From positions 1-32,317 of the forward strand of contig JAGAIU010000038.1 of assembly GCA_017626395.1 (NCBI GenBank): a DNA stretch of 32,317 nucleotides. Direction: 5' to 3'. The notes under the pieces were generated by a model. That model saw nothing but the letters and a program-made list of their open reading frames with translations. It did no database searches and was not told the DNA's origin. This DNA is from Clostridia bacterium (GTDB lineage Bacteria > Bacillota > Clostridia > TANB77 > CAG-465). Positions within the stretch are counted from its first letter, which is position 1, and each line of letters opens with the position of its first letter. A program made the translations under genes and the position numbers. Positions 24,168 to 32,274 of the stretch are shown piece by piece.

Positions 24168-25769
24168 TTAGAAACTAATATTTGATACTAAATAATAGTT
24201 ATCTATTAGGTCTGCATGTATTGTTACAGTATCTCCAACATCTAATAATACTTGATTTCTATTATTTAATACAGATGATACAAACAATTGTTCATACCCT
24301 TCTAATTTGAAATAAAAATATGTCGTTGAGTTTTCTACTGCTGTATATAACTCGGTTATTTTAGCTTTTATTTCATTATTTTGAGTATTGTTATCAGTAT
24401 TAGCTCCTTTATTTACTAATGCATTCTTATATAATCTTAAAGCTTCTTCTTTGGTAGCAGCTTGTGTAGCTATAGTATAGTTTTTAACATTAACAAAACT
24501 ATATGCTTTATTTGTTCCAGTTTTGTCTTTTAAAGCAATTAAATATGTCTCTATACCATCTACATTAACTATAAATGGATAAGATGCTGTATAGCCAAAA
24601 TTTTGTACCAAAGCTTCTGCACTAGATTGAGCAGATGATTCTTCTGCACCTACACAACTATAAAATGTTGTTTTACCAGTTCTAGGATTAATAGCTAGAA
24701 AGCCTACATTAGATTCATCATTATTTACAGATGTAACACCTGTAAAGTATTCTATACCGTTATTAGTTCTTATTGAGCTATAACCATAATAACTACTATC
24801 TGAATAGTCATAAGACAAAGCTTTTACATCTTTTTGTGAAAATATTGAATTCCAAAATCCATTTGGATAAGTATATACATACTTAGCATTTTCCATCATA
24901 TGACTAACTGAATCTGCATGATCTACCCATTCTGGCAATTTATCTATTGTATATTCAGATATCTCACCAGTTGTAGCATTAACTATTAAAACTCTATCTA
25001 ATACTTTTCCTGAAAACATACCAATAGTATTTTTGTATGTTGGTACAATATAATATGGTTTACCATCTTCATCTATTTCAAATTGAAATTTACCGATTAA
25101 AGCACTAGGATATTTAGTTCTAATATGTCTTTTTAGGTCATTACCAAATATAGCTGATGGAGAGTAATATATTTTTTCTTCAAGTTTAACAAGTTTAGCT
25201 TCTTGTGTTTGACAATCTACTAAAACATAACCTGAAATACCTTTATTTCCCCAAGCTTTAATTGTTGAAGCATATAATAATGGCGATACCCTATACGTTT
25301 TTCCTTGATATATTATCATGTTATATTCATCAGATATAACGTATTGAGAAACATTATCTATTTCTCCCATTACTCTTGAACCAATATTTGCAGCTGTTTT
25401 AACATCCATAATTTCTGCTTCTAATGCAGCTGGAATATCTTCACTAAAGTTTCCTTCTTCAATAGTGACAATTTCCTTATATTCACTAGCATTAAACATT
25501 GGTGAACCTAATATTGCCATAAGTATAGGAAATCCTAAAAATACAACTAAAGATATAGTAATTAATACCTGAGATGCTTTTTCACAAAAATCACTTCCTG
25601 TGTCTGTGTAATCTAAAAATAGGATGCCTGCAAAACTTATACCTATTATTACTAGGTAAATATACGTACCAAACGAGTATAAACTAAGTGGTGTTAAAAT
25701 AAAATACTGTGCTATCCCTAATATTAATAGCACGACTAACATCAAGCCAACAGATTTTAAGATTTTCAT
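24168..25769 (-). CDS. Membrane protein with large extracytoplasmic domain, unknown
   Basis: 533 residues. Three membrane segments lie at about 3-25, 33-52 and 68-87, then roughly 440 residues that should face outside. The external part has repeated motifs of the type VVNxTTGEIxEY and NPRTGKTTFYS, reminiscent of PepSY-like or substrate-processing domains, but I cannot assign a family. The C-terminal 90 residues (about 445-533) look like a separate beta-rich OB-like module (VLLDVGDTVTIHADLI). ATG 25769 follows GAGGAGG. It is monocistronic with its own promoter and terminator. No sortase motif or dockerin. Confidence 0.8.
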   Translation of the reverse strand: MKILKSVGLMLVVLLILGIAQYFILTPLSLYSFGTYIYLVIIGISFAGILFLDYTDTGSDFCEKASQVLITISLVVFLGFPILMAILGSPMFNASEYKEIVTIEEGNFSEDIPAALEAEIMDVKTAANIGSRVMGEIDNVSQYVISDEYNMIIYQGKTYRVSPLLYASTIKAWGNKGISGYVLVDCQTQEAKLVKLEEKIYYSPSAIFGNDLKRHIRTKYPSALIGKFQFEIDEDGKPYYIVPTYKNTIGMFSGKVLDRVLIVNATTGEISEYTIDKLPEWVDHADSVSHMMENAKYVYTYPNGFWNSIFSQKDVKALSYDYSDSSYYGYSSIRTNNGIEYFTGVTSVNNDESNVGFLAINPRTGKTTFYSCVGAEESSAQSSAEALVQNFGYTASYPFIVNVDGIETYLIALKDKTGTNKAYSFVNVKNYTIATQAATKEEALRLYKNALVNKGANTDNNTQNNEIKAKITELYTAVENSTTYFYFKLEGYEQLFVSSVLNNRNQVLLDVGDTVTIHADLIDNYYLVSNISF

Positions 25770-25808
25770 ATAAATTTCCTCCTCTTCTCAAAATAGCATT
25801 AGCTATCT

Positions 25809-25828
25809 TGTATAAAATTTTTTATACA
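25809..25828. promoter_or_regulatory. Inverted repeat in the leader of the membrane protein gene
   Basis: TGTATAAAA and TTTTATACA face each other just downstream of the predicted transcript start. It could be an operator or an mRNA hairpin; A+T-rich palindromes also arise by chance. Confidence 0.35.
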
Positions 25829-25834
25829 GCTAGT

Positions 25835-25863
25835 ATTATAGCATAGTTTACATAAGCAAGCAA
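25835..25863 (-). promoter_or_regulatory. Promoter of the 24168 membrane protein gene
   Basis: On minus: TTGCTT (25858-25863), a 17-bp spacer and TATAAT (25835-25840) with a TGC extended -10. Confidence 0.75.
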
Positions 25864-25920
25864 TGTTTTATACTAAATTATATGAAGATTTTATCAATAA
25901 TATATTGTAAAATATAAAAA

Positions 25921-25943
25921 TAAAGAGGCATCTTGCCTCTTTA
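25921..25943 (-). terminator. TAAAGAGGC inverted pair, terminator of the double-dockerin gene
   Basis: TAAAGAGGC 25921-25929 and its complement 25935-25943 with a 5-nt loop. It lies 18 nt after the stop codon of the minus gene. Confidence 0.85.
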
Positions 25944-25960
25944 GATTAATCTTTTTTATC

Positions 25961-26902
25961 TTAGTAATTATATTTATATACAGTAAGTATTTTAGCAGCG
26001 TCTGATGAATTTATTATACCATCATCATTCATATCTCCTTTTAATAACTCCATTTCAGTTGCATTGTTATATTTGTATAATGATAAAGCTTTAGCAGCAT
26101 CTGCTGAATTTACTAATCCATCATTGTTTAGATCGCCTTTTACAAAATCGCCATTTACAATTTGTAAAATTTTAATAGCATCTATTGTAGTTAATTTACC
26201 ATCATTATCCATATCCCCAATTTGTAAATGTTCGTCTGTTAATTCTATTTTCTTACTTATAATTTGAGATACAATTACAGCATCATCTGACTCTACTATT
26301 CCATTTTTATTCATATCGCCTTTTAGAGTAGTTTTATTACCTAAATTGAAGCTTATTACTGCTATATTATTTAAAGCTTTATATGACATAGTTCCCTCTG
26401 TATATTCACTGATAAATAATGAGCCATCATATGTTACATATTTTTCTATTTCATTACCATAGTTATCTGTAAAAGAAGCAAGCAATTTATATTGCTCATC
26501 ATTATTTACGTTTAAATCATATATATCTATATAATATGTATCAGTTCCTACACTATAAACTTCTGTAGTAGCTACAATAGTTCCATTCGTATTTACTAAT
26601 TCTATTTTAGGATCAGTTTCTAGTATTTCAGTTCCTTGTTCAGTTACATGATTAATTTGAACTGCTCCTAACAACATAGGCATACTATCTGATGAAAATT
26701 CATCATCTAAACTCAATGGAGAAAGTGGCATTATTGTGTTGAATTGTAAATCCAATAATTTAGCTGTATATTCTTTGTTAGTTTCATCATCTCCATCACC
26801 ACCTGATGGATCGAATCCTACTGCTATAATACTATTAAATAATATATTAACTATTATAGTCATTACTAATAAACTAATTATTTTTCTCTTTTGTTTTAAC
26901 AT
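25961..26902 (-). CDS. Secreted protein with two tandem dockerin modules
   Basis: 313 residues from ATG 26902 after AAGGGTGAT. Signal peptide 1-29, then an acidic Gly/Asp linker and an unrecognised beta-rich domain of about 130 residues. Two dockerin-type modules follow in a row. Module 1 (about 193-253) has loops DMNKNGIVESDD and DMDNDGKLTTID, and lacks the NSAD positions. Module 2 (254-313) has the local consensus, with NSAD and NSSD. The two probably bind different cohesins. The gene shares a promoter type with the next dockerin gene and ends at a TAAAGAGGC hairpin. Confidence 0.88.
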   Translation of the reverse strand: MLKQKRKIISLLVMTIIVNILFNSIIAVGFDPSGGDGDDETNKEYTAKLLDLQFNTIMPLSPLSLDDEFSSDSMPMLLGAVQINHVTEQGTEILETDPKIELVNTNGTIVATTEVYSVGTDTYYIDIYDLNVNNDEQYKLLASFTDNYGNEIEKYVTYDGSLFISEYTEGTMSYKALNNIAVISFNLGNKTTLKGDMNKNGIVESDDAVIVSQIISKKIELTDEHLQIGDMDNDGKLTTIDAIKILQIVNGDFVKGDLNNDGLVNSADAAKALSLYKYNNATEMELLKGDMNDDGIINSSDAAKILTVYKYNY

Positions 26903-26922
26903 ATATATCACCCTTATAGAAA

Positions 26923-26951
26923 ATGTTAGCATTAAATAACAAAAAATTCAA
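26923..26951 (-). promoter_or_regulatory. Promoter of the double-dockerin gene
   Basis: On minus: TTGAAT (26946-26951), a 17-bp spacer and TAACAT (26923-26928) with a TGC extended -10. It is nearly the same as the promoter at 28933-28961. Confidence 0.7.
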
Positions 26952-27024
26952 TATTATAACTAAATTTATTATATTATTTAATATTTAATAAGTTAAATTA
27001 AATTATTAAATATTTATAAGTAAA

Positions 27025-27120
27025 TAAAGAGGCAAATAGCCCCTTTAAATTAATTTTTTAATTATTTTTGTATCCTTATCAAATATTTCTTTTTATGTCT
27101 TATTTCGTCATTTTCGAATT
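27025..27120 (-). repeat. Dockerin 3' UTR repeat, copy 1, with imperfect TAAAGAGGC hairpin
   Basis: TAAAGAGGC at 27025-27033 faces a copy with one changed base (27039-27047, GCCCCTTTA). The following 75 bp, up to the block TTATTTCGTCATTTT (27100-27114), aligns with two other dockerin gene ends. Read on minus it is the 3' UTR and terminator of the 27132 gene. Confidence 0.7.
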
Positions 27121-27131
27121 TAAGAATTATA

Positions 27132-28904
27132 TTAATATCCATATTTATATACAGTAAGTATTTTAGCTGCATCTGCAGAATTCATTAATCCGTCTCCATT
27201 CATATCTCCACGTTTTAATTCTTCTTCTGTAGCATTATTATATTTATATAGTACTAAAGCTTTAGCAGCATCTGCAGAGTTTACTAATCCATCGTCATTT
27301 AAATCTCCTTTTAACTCACGAGGATTTTTAACATCTAAAACGTTTACTACTATCTTTTTACTGCCATCAGTAGTAGTCCAGTAAATTTTACCATTTTTAT
27401 ATGCATAATGTTCTTCTTCATTTAGTCTTACTCCATCTATTTTACAAGGTTCTGATACTATATTTGCATCTTTATCTATAATCATATAATATACGTCGCC
27501 TTCATAGTCGTAAACAGCATATTCATCTCCTAAATCTTCCATAGGTAATTGTTCCCATATAATTACTACATTATCATTTTCTATTTCTACTGCTCTTACC
27601 AATATAGTCATTTCTTCATTATTTAAGTCTGTAAGCCATTTTATACCATAATCTTTTTCATCACCTGTAAGATAAATTCTACCTTGTGAAGCATCAACAC
27701 CTAAATCTGCATCTTCTGGTGGAGTTCCTGTTGCTTCTCTTATATAAGTATCAAACATTTGCATTTCTTCTACTGTTTCTTTAGTATAGAAGTCTTTAGT
27801 GTATTTTTGTGCGAATATATCCCAAGACTCGTTTATTTTGTCACCATATTCTAAACTTAGAGTAGGTTCTAATGCACCTATATACATATATCCATCAGAT
27901 AATTCTAATATATTACCTACTGCTGAATATGTACTATTATATCCATGTGATCCTTTTGTTCCTTCACTATAATGTATCATTTTAGATGTACTTAATTTTA
28001 GTATATCTCCTTCATTATATATTTTAGAAACTAAAAGTCCTCTAGTAGCACCTTTATATCCCGCATCTCCTGAATCAGCCATTAAATACCCACCATCAGT
28101 TGTAGGTATTATTCTTTGTGCCAAAGAGTGAGAAACATAATATGCTCCAGGCTCTGTATATTTAGCAACATTTTCTTCACTTGTATAATATCTATTACTT
28201 ACATATTCCATTGTCTGTGCATCTAAAAAGCATAGCATACTAGATTGATGTGCATTAAACATTTGTCTTCCAAAGAAACATGCAATTATTCCTTCGCTAT
28301 TAACAGTTAAACTACAGTTAGCATCGGTAGCAAATGGTAGACTAGTTCCATAGTTCCAATCTCCGCCACCTAAGTTCATAAATGTAGTAGGGTTAAGTTG
28401 TGTTCCAACTAGTTCTGTATTAGCTACTATATTTCCTTGTTTATCATATTTTAATAAAGCCATAGTAACATAATTGAATACTAAAGATTCATCAGAAGTA
28501 GATTCTCTACCATACATTACATATAAATGCTCATCATAATATAGGGCGTTACCAAAGTTTGAAATTATATCATGATATGCCTCTGGTGAATTAGATTTAT
28601 CAAAATACATTGCCATTTTTACCGTACTTATTTCTTCCATATTCTCGTCAAATTTAGTCCAGTATACATTAGTTTCAGTTGTATAAACTGAATTAAAATT
28701 ACCGTCCTCATCAAAGAAATCATATACTGATGATGGCTTTGAATATGTTAATGTAGGACCATTTACAATTTTCTCAGTAGTTACATTATAATTTTCTGTG
28801 TTATATGTATATTTTGTTATATTAGCTGCTGCATACGTACTATTAGAATATATACCTAATGCTATAGTAGCACCTACTAATACATTTTTTAAGAATTTTT
28901 TCAT
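27132..28904 (-). CDS. Secreted probable beta-propeller protein with C-terminal dockerin
   Basis: 590 residues. Signal peptide at 1-25 (KK...STYAA). Residues ~45-520 hold repeated short beta segments of the type YDEHLYVMYG, ALLKYDKQGNIV, GGYLMADSGD and LLVSKIYNEGD, suggesting a beta-propeller or similar fold. No catalytic motif was found, so a binding role is possible. Residues 531-590 are a type I dockerin; its second half is nearly identical to that of the 19268 gene (ATEEELKRGDMN). Start ATG follows GAGAGGA. Promoter and 3' UTR are shared in design with the neighbouring dockerin genes. Confidence 0.85.
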   Translation of the reverse strand: MKKFLKNVLVGATIALGIYSNSTYAAANITKYTYNTENYNVTTEKIVNGPTLTYSKPSSVYDFFDEDGNFNSVYTTETNVYWTKFDENMEEISTVKMAMYFDKSNSPEAYHDIISNFGNALYYDEHLYVMYGRESTSDESLVFNYVTMALLKYDKQGNIVANTELVGTQLNPTTFMNLGGGDWNYGTSLPFATDANCSLTVNSEGIIACFFGRQMFNAHQSSMLCFLDAQTMEYVSNRYYTSEENVAKYTEPGAYYVSHSLAQRIIPTTDGGYLMADSGDAGYKGATRGLLVSKIYNEGDILKLSTSKMIHYSEGTKGSHGYNSTYSAVGNILELSDGYMYIGALEPTLSLEYGDKINESWDIFAQKYTKDFYTKETVEEMQMFDTYIREATGTPPEDADLGVDASQGRIYLTGDEKDYGIKWLTDLNNEEMTILVRAVEIENDNVVIIWEQLPMEDLGDEYAVYDYEGDVYYMIIDKDANIVSEPCKIDGVRLNEEEHYAYKNGKIYWTTTDGSKKIVVNVLDVKNPRELKGDLNDDGLVNSADAAKALVLYKYNNATEEELKRGDMNGDGLMNSADAAKILTVYKYGY

Positions 28905-28932
28905 AATAACTCAATCCTCTCTTATATTAAAA

Positions 28933-28961
28933 ATGTTAACACTAAGTTTTAAAAAATTCAA
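28933..28961 (-). promoter_or_regulatory. Promoter of the 27132 dockerin gene
   Basis: On minus: TTGAAT (28956-28961), a 17-bp spacer and TAACAT (28933-28938) with a TGT extended -10. The sequence around it is largely shared with 26923-26951. Confidence 0.7.
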
Positions 28962-28988
28962 TATTACCATTAATTTTTATTGCAAAAA

Positions 28989-29085
28989 TAAAGAGGCTTT
29001 TTGCCTCTTTAAATTAATTTTTATATTGTTTCTGTAATCATTTATCCATTATTTATCTTTAAAGCCTTATTTTGTCATTTTAAAT
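28989..29085 (-). repeat. Dockerin 3' UTR repeat, copy 2, with TAAAGAGGC hairpin
   Basis: The exact inverted pair 28989-28997 / 29003-29011 (5-nt loop) is followed by sequence closely like 31411-31505, including TTATTTTGTCATTTT at 29067-29081. On minus it is the 3' UTR and terminator of the 29099 gene; a T run follows the stem. Confidence 0.85.
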
Positions 29086-29098
29086 TTCAAAAGTTATA

Positions 29099-31294
29099 CT
29101 AATATCCATATTTATATATATTTAATATTTTAGCAGCATCGGCAGAATTCATTAGTCCATCATCGTTCATATCTCCAATAGCTAGTTCCTCATCTGTAGG
29201 ATTGTTATATTTATATAATACTAATGCTTTAGCAGCATCTGCTGAGTTTACTATACCGTCTTTATTTAAATCACCTTTTATTACAGAATTTACCGTAACA
29301 TTTATTATTTTCTCTATATCTGAACATGTAACCTTAATTTTAGCATTTCCTGTTGATAATGCTTTTATTGTACCATCTTGTCTTACTGTTACTATATCTT
29401 CGTTTAAAGATTTAAATTTCATAAGTTTATTTGATGTATCTTCTGGAGCAATGGTCGCATACACTCTTTTTGACTGTCCTACAGCCATAGAAACGTTTGT
29501 TTGACTTAATGTTATATCTGATGCTTTTACACTATCTAATTGATATAAACTAGTAAATACACTTCTATATGTATAATCTACAGATTCATTTCTAGAATTT
29601 TTAACATTGTGTAATGTTATTTCAAATACATCTCCATCCTCATAAGTTATATTATCATCTCTAAATGTAACTAAAGAATTTCCTGTAATTACTAAGTTTT
29701 TATCAGATTCATCTTTATTTTCATGTGTTATTTCATATGTTTTATCTGTATTCAAGCATTTAACTGTAACTTCTGTATCACTTGTTACTGAATAGTTTTT
29801 ATAAAATTGAGCTGTCCAGTTTCCTATTCCAGAATATACCATATCTAGTGGGAATATTCCATTACTAGGCCAAGCTACTAACTCTGTATTAATTGTAGTT
29901 GAACCTGAAAATTTATGTGCTCCTTGAACTCCTGCACATCCAGCACCCCATTGAGTATATCCAGGATATAATAAGTTATATCTGTGTCCACATGTTATAG
30001 GATCACCGTATACATCATTTAAAGCATTGTTTATGCTTGTTAAGATAGAACCACTATATAAGTTTTCATTCATAAAACTTTGTGCTTTATTATAAAACTC
30101 ATCACTTACACCTTCTGGTTGTGTTGGGAAGTGTCCCGCAGTTAATCCTATACTATTCATGTATCTAACAAGAACTGCTTTATGTTGTGCAGCATCAGCT
30201 ATATCTTCATTTAAAGTAAGAGTACCCATACCAATACCAACTCTTGCCATATTTATATAATCTGTAACATGTAATAATACATTTTCGTTATATTTACCTG
30301 CTACTAACGGTAAAGATGTATAATTTGGATCTTCATCATATACATCTGTTATAGCTTCTCCATGTTGTTTATATAGTTCATATTGTTCTAAAACTAATTC
30401 TAATTTAGTTTTTTCGTCTTGAGTTAAATCTATTGTTTTTCTTTCTGCTAAGAAAGTAGGATCAATATAGAATAATCTTACATAACCGTTTTTAGAAGAG
30501 TAATTTGTTATTTCTACATCATATAATGCATATTGATATGCACTTGAAAACACATATCCTTCTGTCATTTTACCAAGATTTATTGGGTTTGGTAAATCTT
30601 GGTAGTATGTATTTGTTCTCATTGATATTTGTCTTATTGCATTAGTTCTTCCTGTATTTTGTGCATATTCGTAGTAATTAGAACCGTTATATTTTAGTTG
30701 TTCACCTGTATAAAATACATCTTCATTTGAATATGTTTGTGGAAATTCATATCCATCTCTTGTAGCTAATACTTTACTTGCAACAGCTGAATGTTGTTGT
30801 AGTCCATATAGATATTTTGAACTATCTTTTTGATATTCACTCCAGTAATTAGTTGCATCACTACTTGTACAGTTATATTCATATATAGCATATACTTTAC
30901 TATAATCCCAGTCTTTTATTACTGTACCAGATAAGTACCAATATGAGCTATCATCTACATCGTCATATGCATATCTTCGTGCGACAAAATCTCCACCAAT
31001 AGCTCCATATCCTTTTATATTTCCACTTGCATCAGTTTCTACTGCTAAATACCATGTGTAGTTATCATCATAGTATGAGTACATTTTACCACCAAAGGCA
31101 CTATCAGTTTCTATTTTATATTTTCCAAGCATACTATTAATTTGTGATATTTTTGTTGTCTTTGTTATAGTATTTCCATTTATTTGTATAAGGTTATTGG
31201 TCTCTGCTGCTTTTACATTATTTGTAACAAATCCAATAAAAAAAACGAACACTATTAAAACTAATATTTTTAATATATTAACTTTGATTTTCAT
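29099..31294 (-). CDS. Secreted CAP-domain protein with Ig-like domain and dockerin
   Basis: 731 residues. Signal peptide at 1-29. Residues ~35-300 include a segment like the CAP-associated N-terminal domain (DDNYTWYLAVETD...KGYGAIGG). The CAP/SCP domain (about 335-500) shows INMARVGIGMGTLTLNEDIA, AQHKAVLV, GLTAGHFP, the GHRYNLLYP motif and WGAGC. An Ig-like group 2 domain (about 591-670) follows, then a dockerin at 672-731 with loops DLNKDGIVNSAD and DMNDDGLMNSAD. CAP proteins have varied extracellular roles and no single known reaction. The ATG follows CGGAGG. The intact sequence AGGAGTT at about 29927-29933 (minus) is a useful control for the frameshift finding. Confidence 0.9.
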   Translation of the reverse strand: MKIKVNILKILVLIVFVFFIGFVTNNVKAAETNNLIQINGNTITKTTKISQINSMLGKYKIETDSAFGGKMYSYYDDNYTWYLAVETDASGNIKGYGAIGGDFVARRYAYDDVDDSSYWYLSGTVIKDWDYSKVYAIYEYNCTSSDATNYWSEYQKDSSKYLYGLQQHSAVASKVLATRDGYEFPQTYSNEDVFYTGEQLKYNGSNYYEYAQNTGRTNAIRQISMRTNTYYQDLPNPINLGKMTEGYVFSSAYQYALYDVEITNYSSKNGYVRLFYIDPTFLAERKTIDLTQDEKTKLELVLEQYELYKQHGEAITDVYDEDPNYTSLPLVAGKYNENVLLHVTDYINMARVGIGMGTLTLNEDIADAAQHKAVLVRYMNSIGLTAGHFPTQPEGVSDEFYNKAQSFMNENLYSGSILTSINNALNDVYGDPITCGHRYNLLYPGYTQWGAGCAGVQGAHKFSGSTTINTELVAWPSNGIFPLDMVYSGIGNWTAQFYKNYSVTSDTEVTVKCLNTDKTYEITHENKDESDKNLVITGNSLVTFRDDNITYEDGDVFEITLHNVKNSRNESVDYTYRSVFTSLYQLDSVKASDITLSQTNVSMAVGQSKRVYATIAPEDTSNKLMKFKSLNEDIVTVRQDGTIKALSTGNAKIKVTCSDIEKIINVTVNSVIKGDLNKDGIVNSADAAKALVLYKYNNPTDEELAIGDMNDDGLMNSADAAKILNIYKYGY

Positions 31295-31319
31295 ATATTA
31301 CCTCCGTTTTTACATTTAA

Positions 31320-31348
31320 ATCTTACCATTAATATAAAAAATTAGCAA
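31320..31348 (-). promoter_or_regulatory. Promoter of the CAP-dockerin gene
   Basis: On minus: TTGCTA (31343-31348), a 17-bp spacer and TAAGAT (31320-31325) with a TGG extended -10. It is related in layout to the other dockerin promoters. Confidence 0.6.
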
Positions 31349-31410
31349 TAATTATTTATAAATTATATTTTAACAATTTTATCCAAATTGTTTGACGTTT
31401 ATATAGCAAA

Positions 31411-31505
31411 TAAAGAGGCAAAATGCCTCTTTAAATTAATTTTTATATTATTTTCGTAATCGTATTCATTAATTTTCTTTAAAGCTTTATTTTGTCATTT
31501 TAAGC
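31411..31505 (-). repeat. Dockerin 3' UTR repeat, copy 3, with TAAAGAGGC hairpin
   Basis: The exact inverted pair 31411-31419 / 31425-31433 (5-nt loop) is followed by a stretch closely matching 29012-29085, with TTATTTTGTCATTTT at 31487-31501. On minus it is the 3' UTR and terminator of the 31542 gene. Confidence 0.85.
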
Positions 31506-31541
31506 TTTAAATAATTTATATTTTAATTCTATTATATAATT

Positions 31542-32135
31542 TTAATAATTATATTTATATACACTAAGTATTCTTGCTGCATCTGCTGAATTAATTAGTC
31601 CATCACCATTCATATCTCCAACTTTTAATTCATCTTCTGTAGCATTATTATATTTATATAGGGTTAATGCTTTAGCAGCATCAGCTGAGTTTACTATGCC
31701 GTCACTATTTAGATCTCCTTTTGTATATCCTTTACCTATAGTGATAGTCTTCTTTATCTCTATATCTCCTAAAGAGTCCATTGTAGCATTTGCACTTACT
31801 ACACCTTTAGCAGTTATTTTTATTGTACTAATACCATCTTTTTTACCTTTAAAAGTATATGTTTTAGTTCTTATACCTTCAGATTCTTGTGTAGTATCCC
31901 ACCAAAGACCTTCTTTTAATGAATCCCCTGATACATATTCCATTGTATTACTATTAAATGTTACCTCAAGGCTGTCATATGCTGCTACATTTTCTCCAAA
32001 ATCTAAAGTAACTGTTATTATTTCATCTACACTGATACTATCTTTGACATCAAGTTGTACCGCCTCAATGCTATTTATACTAAAAATTATAACGTACATT
32101 AAAATTATAACTTTAAATATACTTTTCTTATTCAC
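31542..32135 (-). CDS. Small secreted cohesin-like/dockerin protein (possible adaptor)
   Basis: 197 residues, starting at GTG 32135 (7 nt after GGAGG; no ATG is available). Signal peptide 1-25. Residues ~28-135 form one beta-rich domain with cohesin-like pattern: VDEIITVTLDFGENVAAYDSL, FNSNTMEYVSGD, YTFKGKKDGISTIKI. Residues 138-197 are a dockerin with loops DLNSDGIVNSAD and DMNGDGLINSAD. If the first domain is a true cohesin, this is a minimal adaptor scaffoldin linking two partners; the alternative is another cohesin/CBM-fold binding domain. Confidence 0.82.
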   Translation of the reverse strand: MNKKSIFKVIILMYVIIFSINSIEAVQLDVKDSISVDEIITVTLDFGENVAAYDSLEVTFNSNTMEYVSGDSLKEGLWWDTTQESEGIRTKTYTFKGKKDGISTIKITAKGVVSANATMDSLGDIEIKKTITIGKGYTKGDLNSDGIVNSADAAKALTLYKYNNATEDELKVGDMNGDGLINSADAARILSVYKYNY

Positions 32136-32181
32136 TATATCGCCTCCAATAATTTATTCCATCTTCTTTATTATACTTATA

Positions 32182-32210
32182 TGTATATCATTAAATAGAG
32201 AATTTATCAA
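32182..32210 (-). promoter_or_regulatory. Promoter of the cohesin-like/dockerin gene
   Basis: On minus: TTGATA (32205-32210), a 17-bp spacer and TATACA (32182-32187) with a TGA extended -10. A second -10-like TATAAT lies at 32170-32175. Confidence 0.55.
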
Positions 32211-32251
32211 GAAAAAACGGCTAGAAAATATTTCCAGTATTAAAAAGCAAA

Positions 32252-32274
32252 TAAAGAGGCACTTTGCCTCTTTA
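32252..32274 (-). terminator. TAAAGAGGC inverted pair at the right edge
   Basis: TAAAGAGGC 32252-32260 with its complement 32266-32274 and a 5-nt loop. It probably ends a gene beyond the window edge. Confidence 0.8.

Noticed and set aside
29927..29933. AGGAGTT always acquiring an extra C as a simple systematic sequencing error
   Set aside because: An intact AGGAGTT stands in frame in the CAP-dockerin gene (minus strand). An error depending on wider sequence context is still possible.
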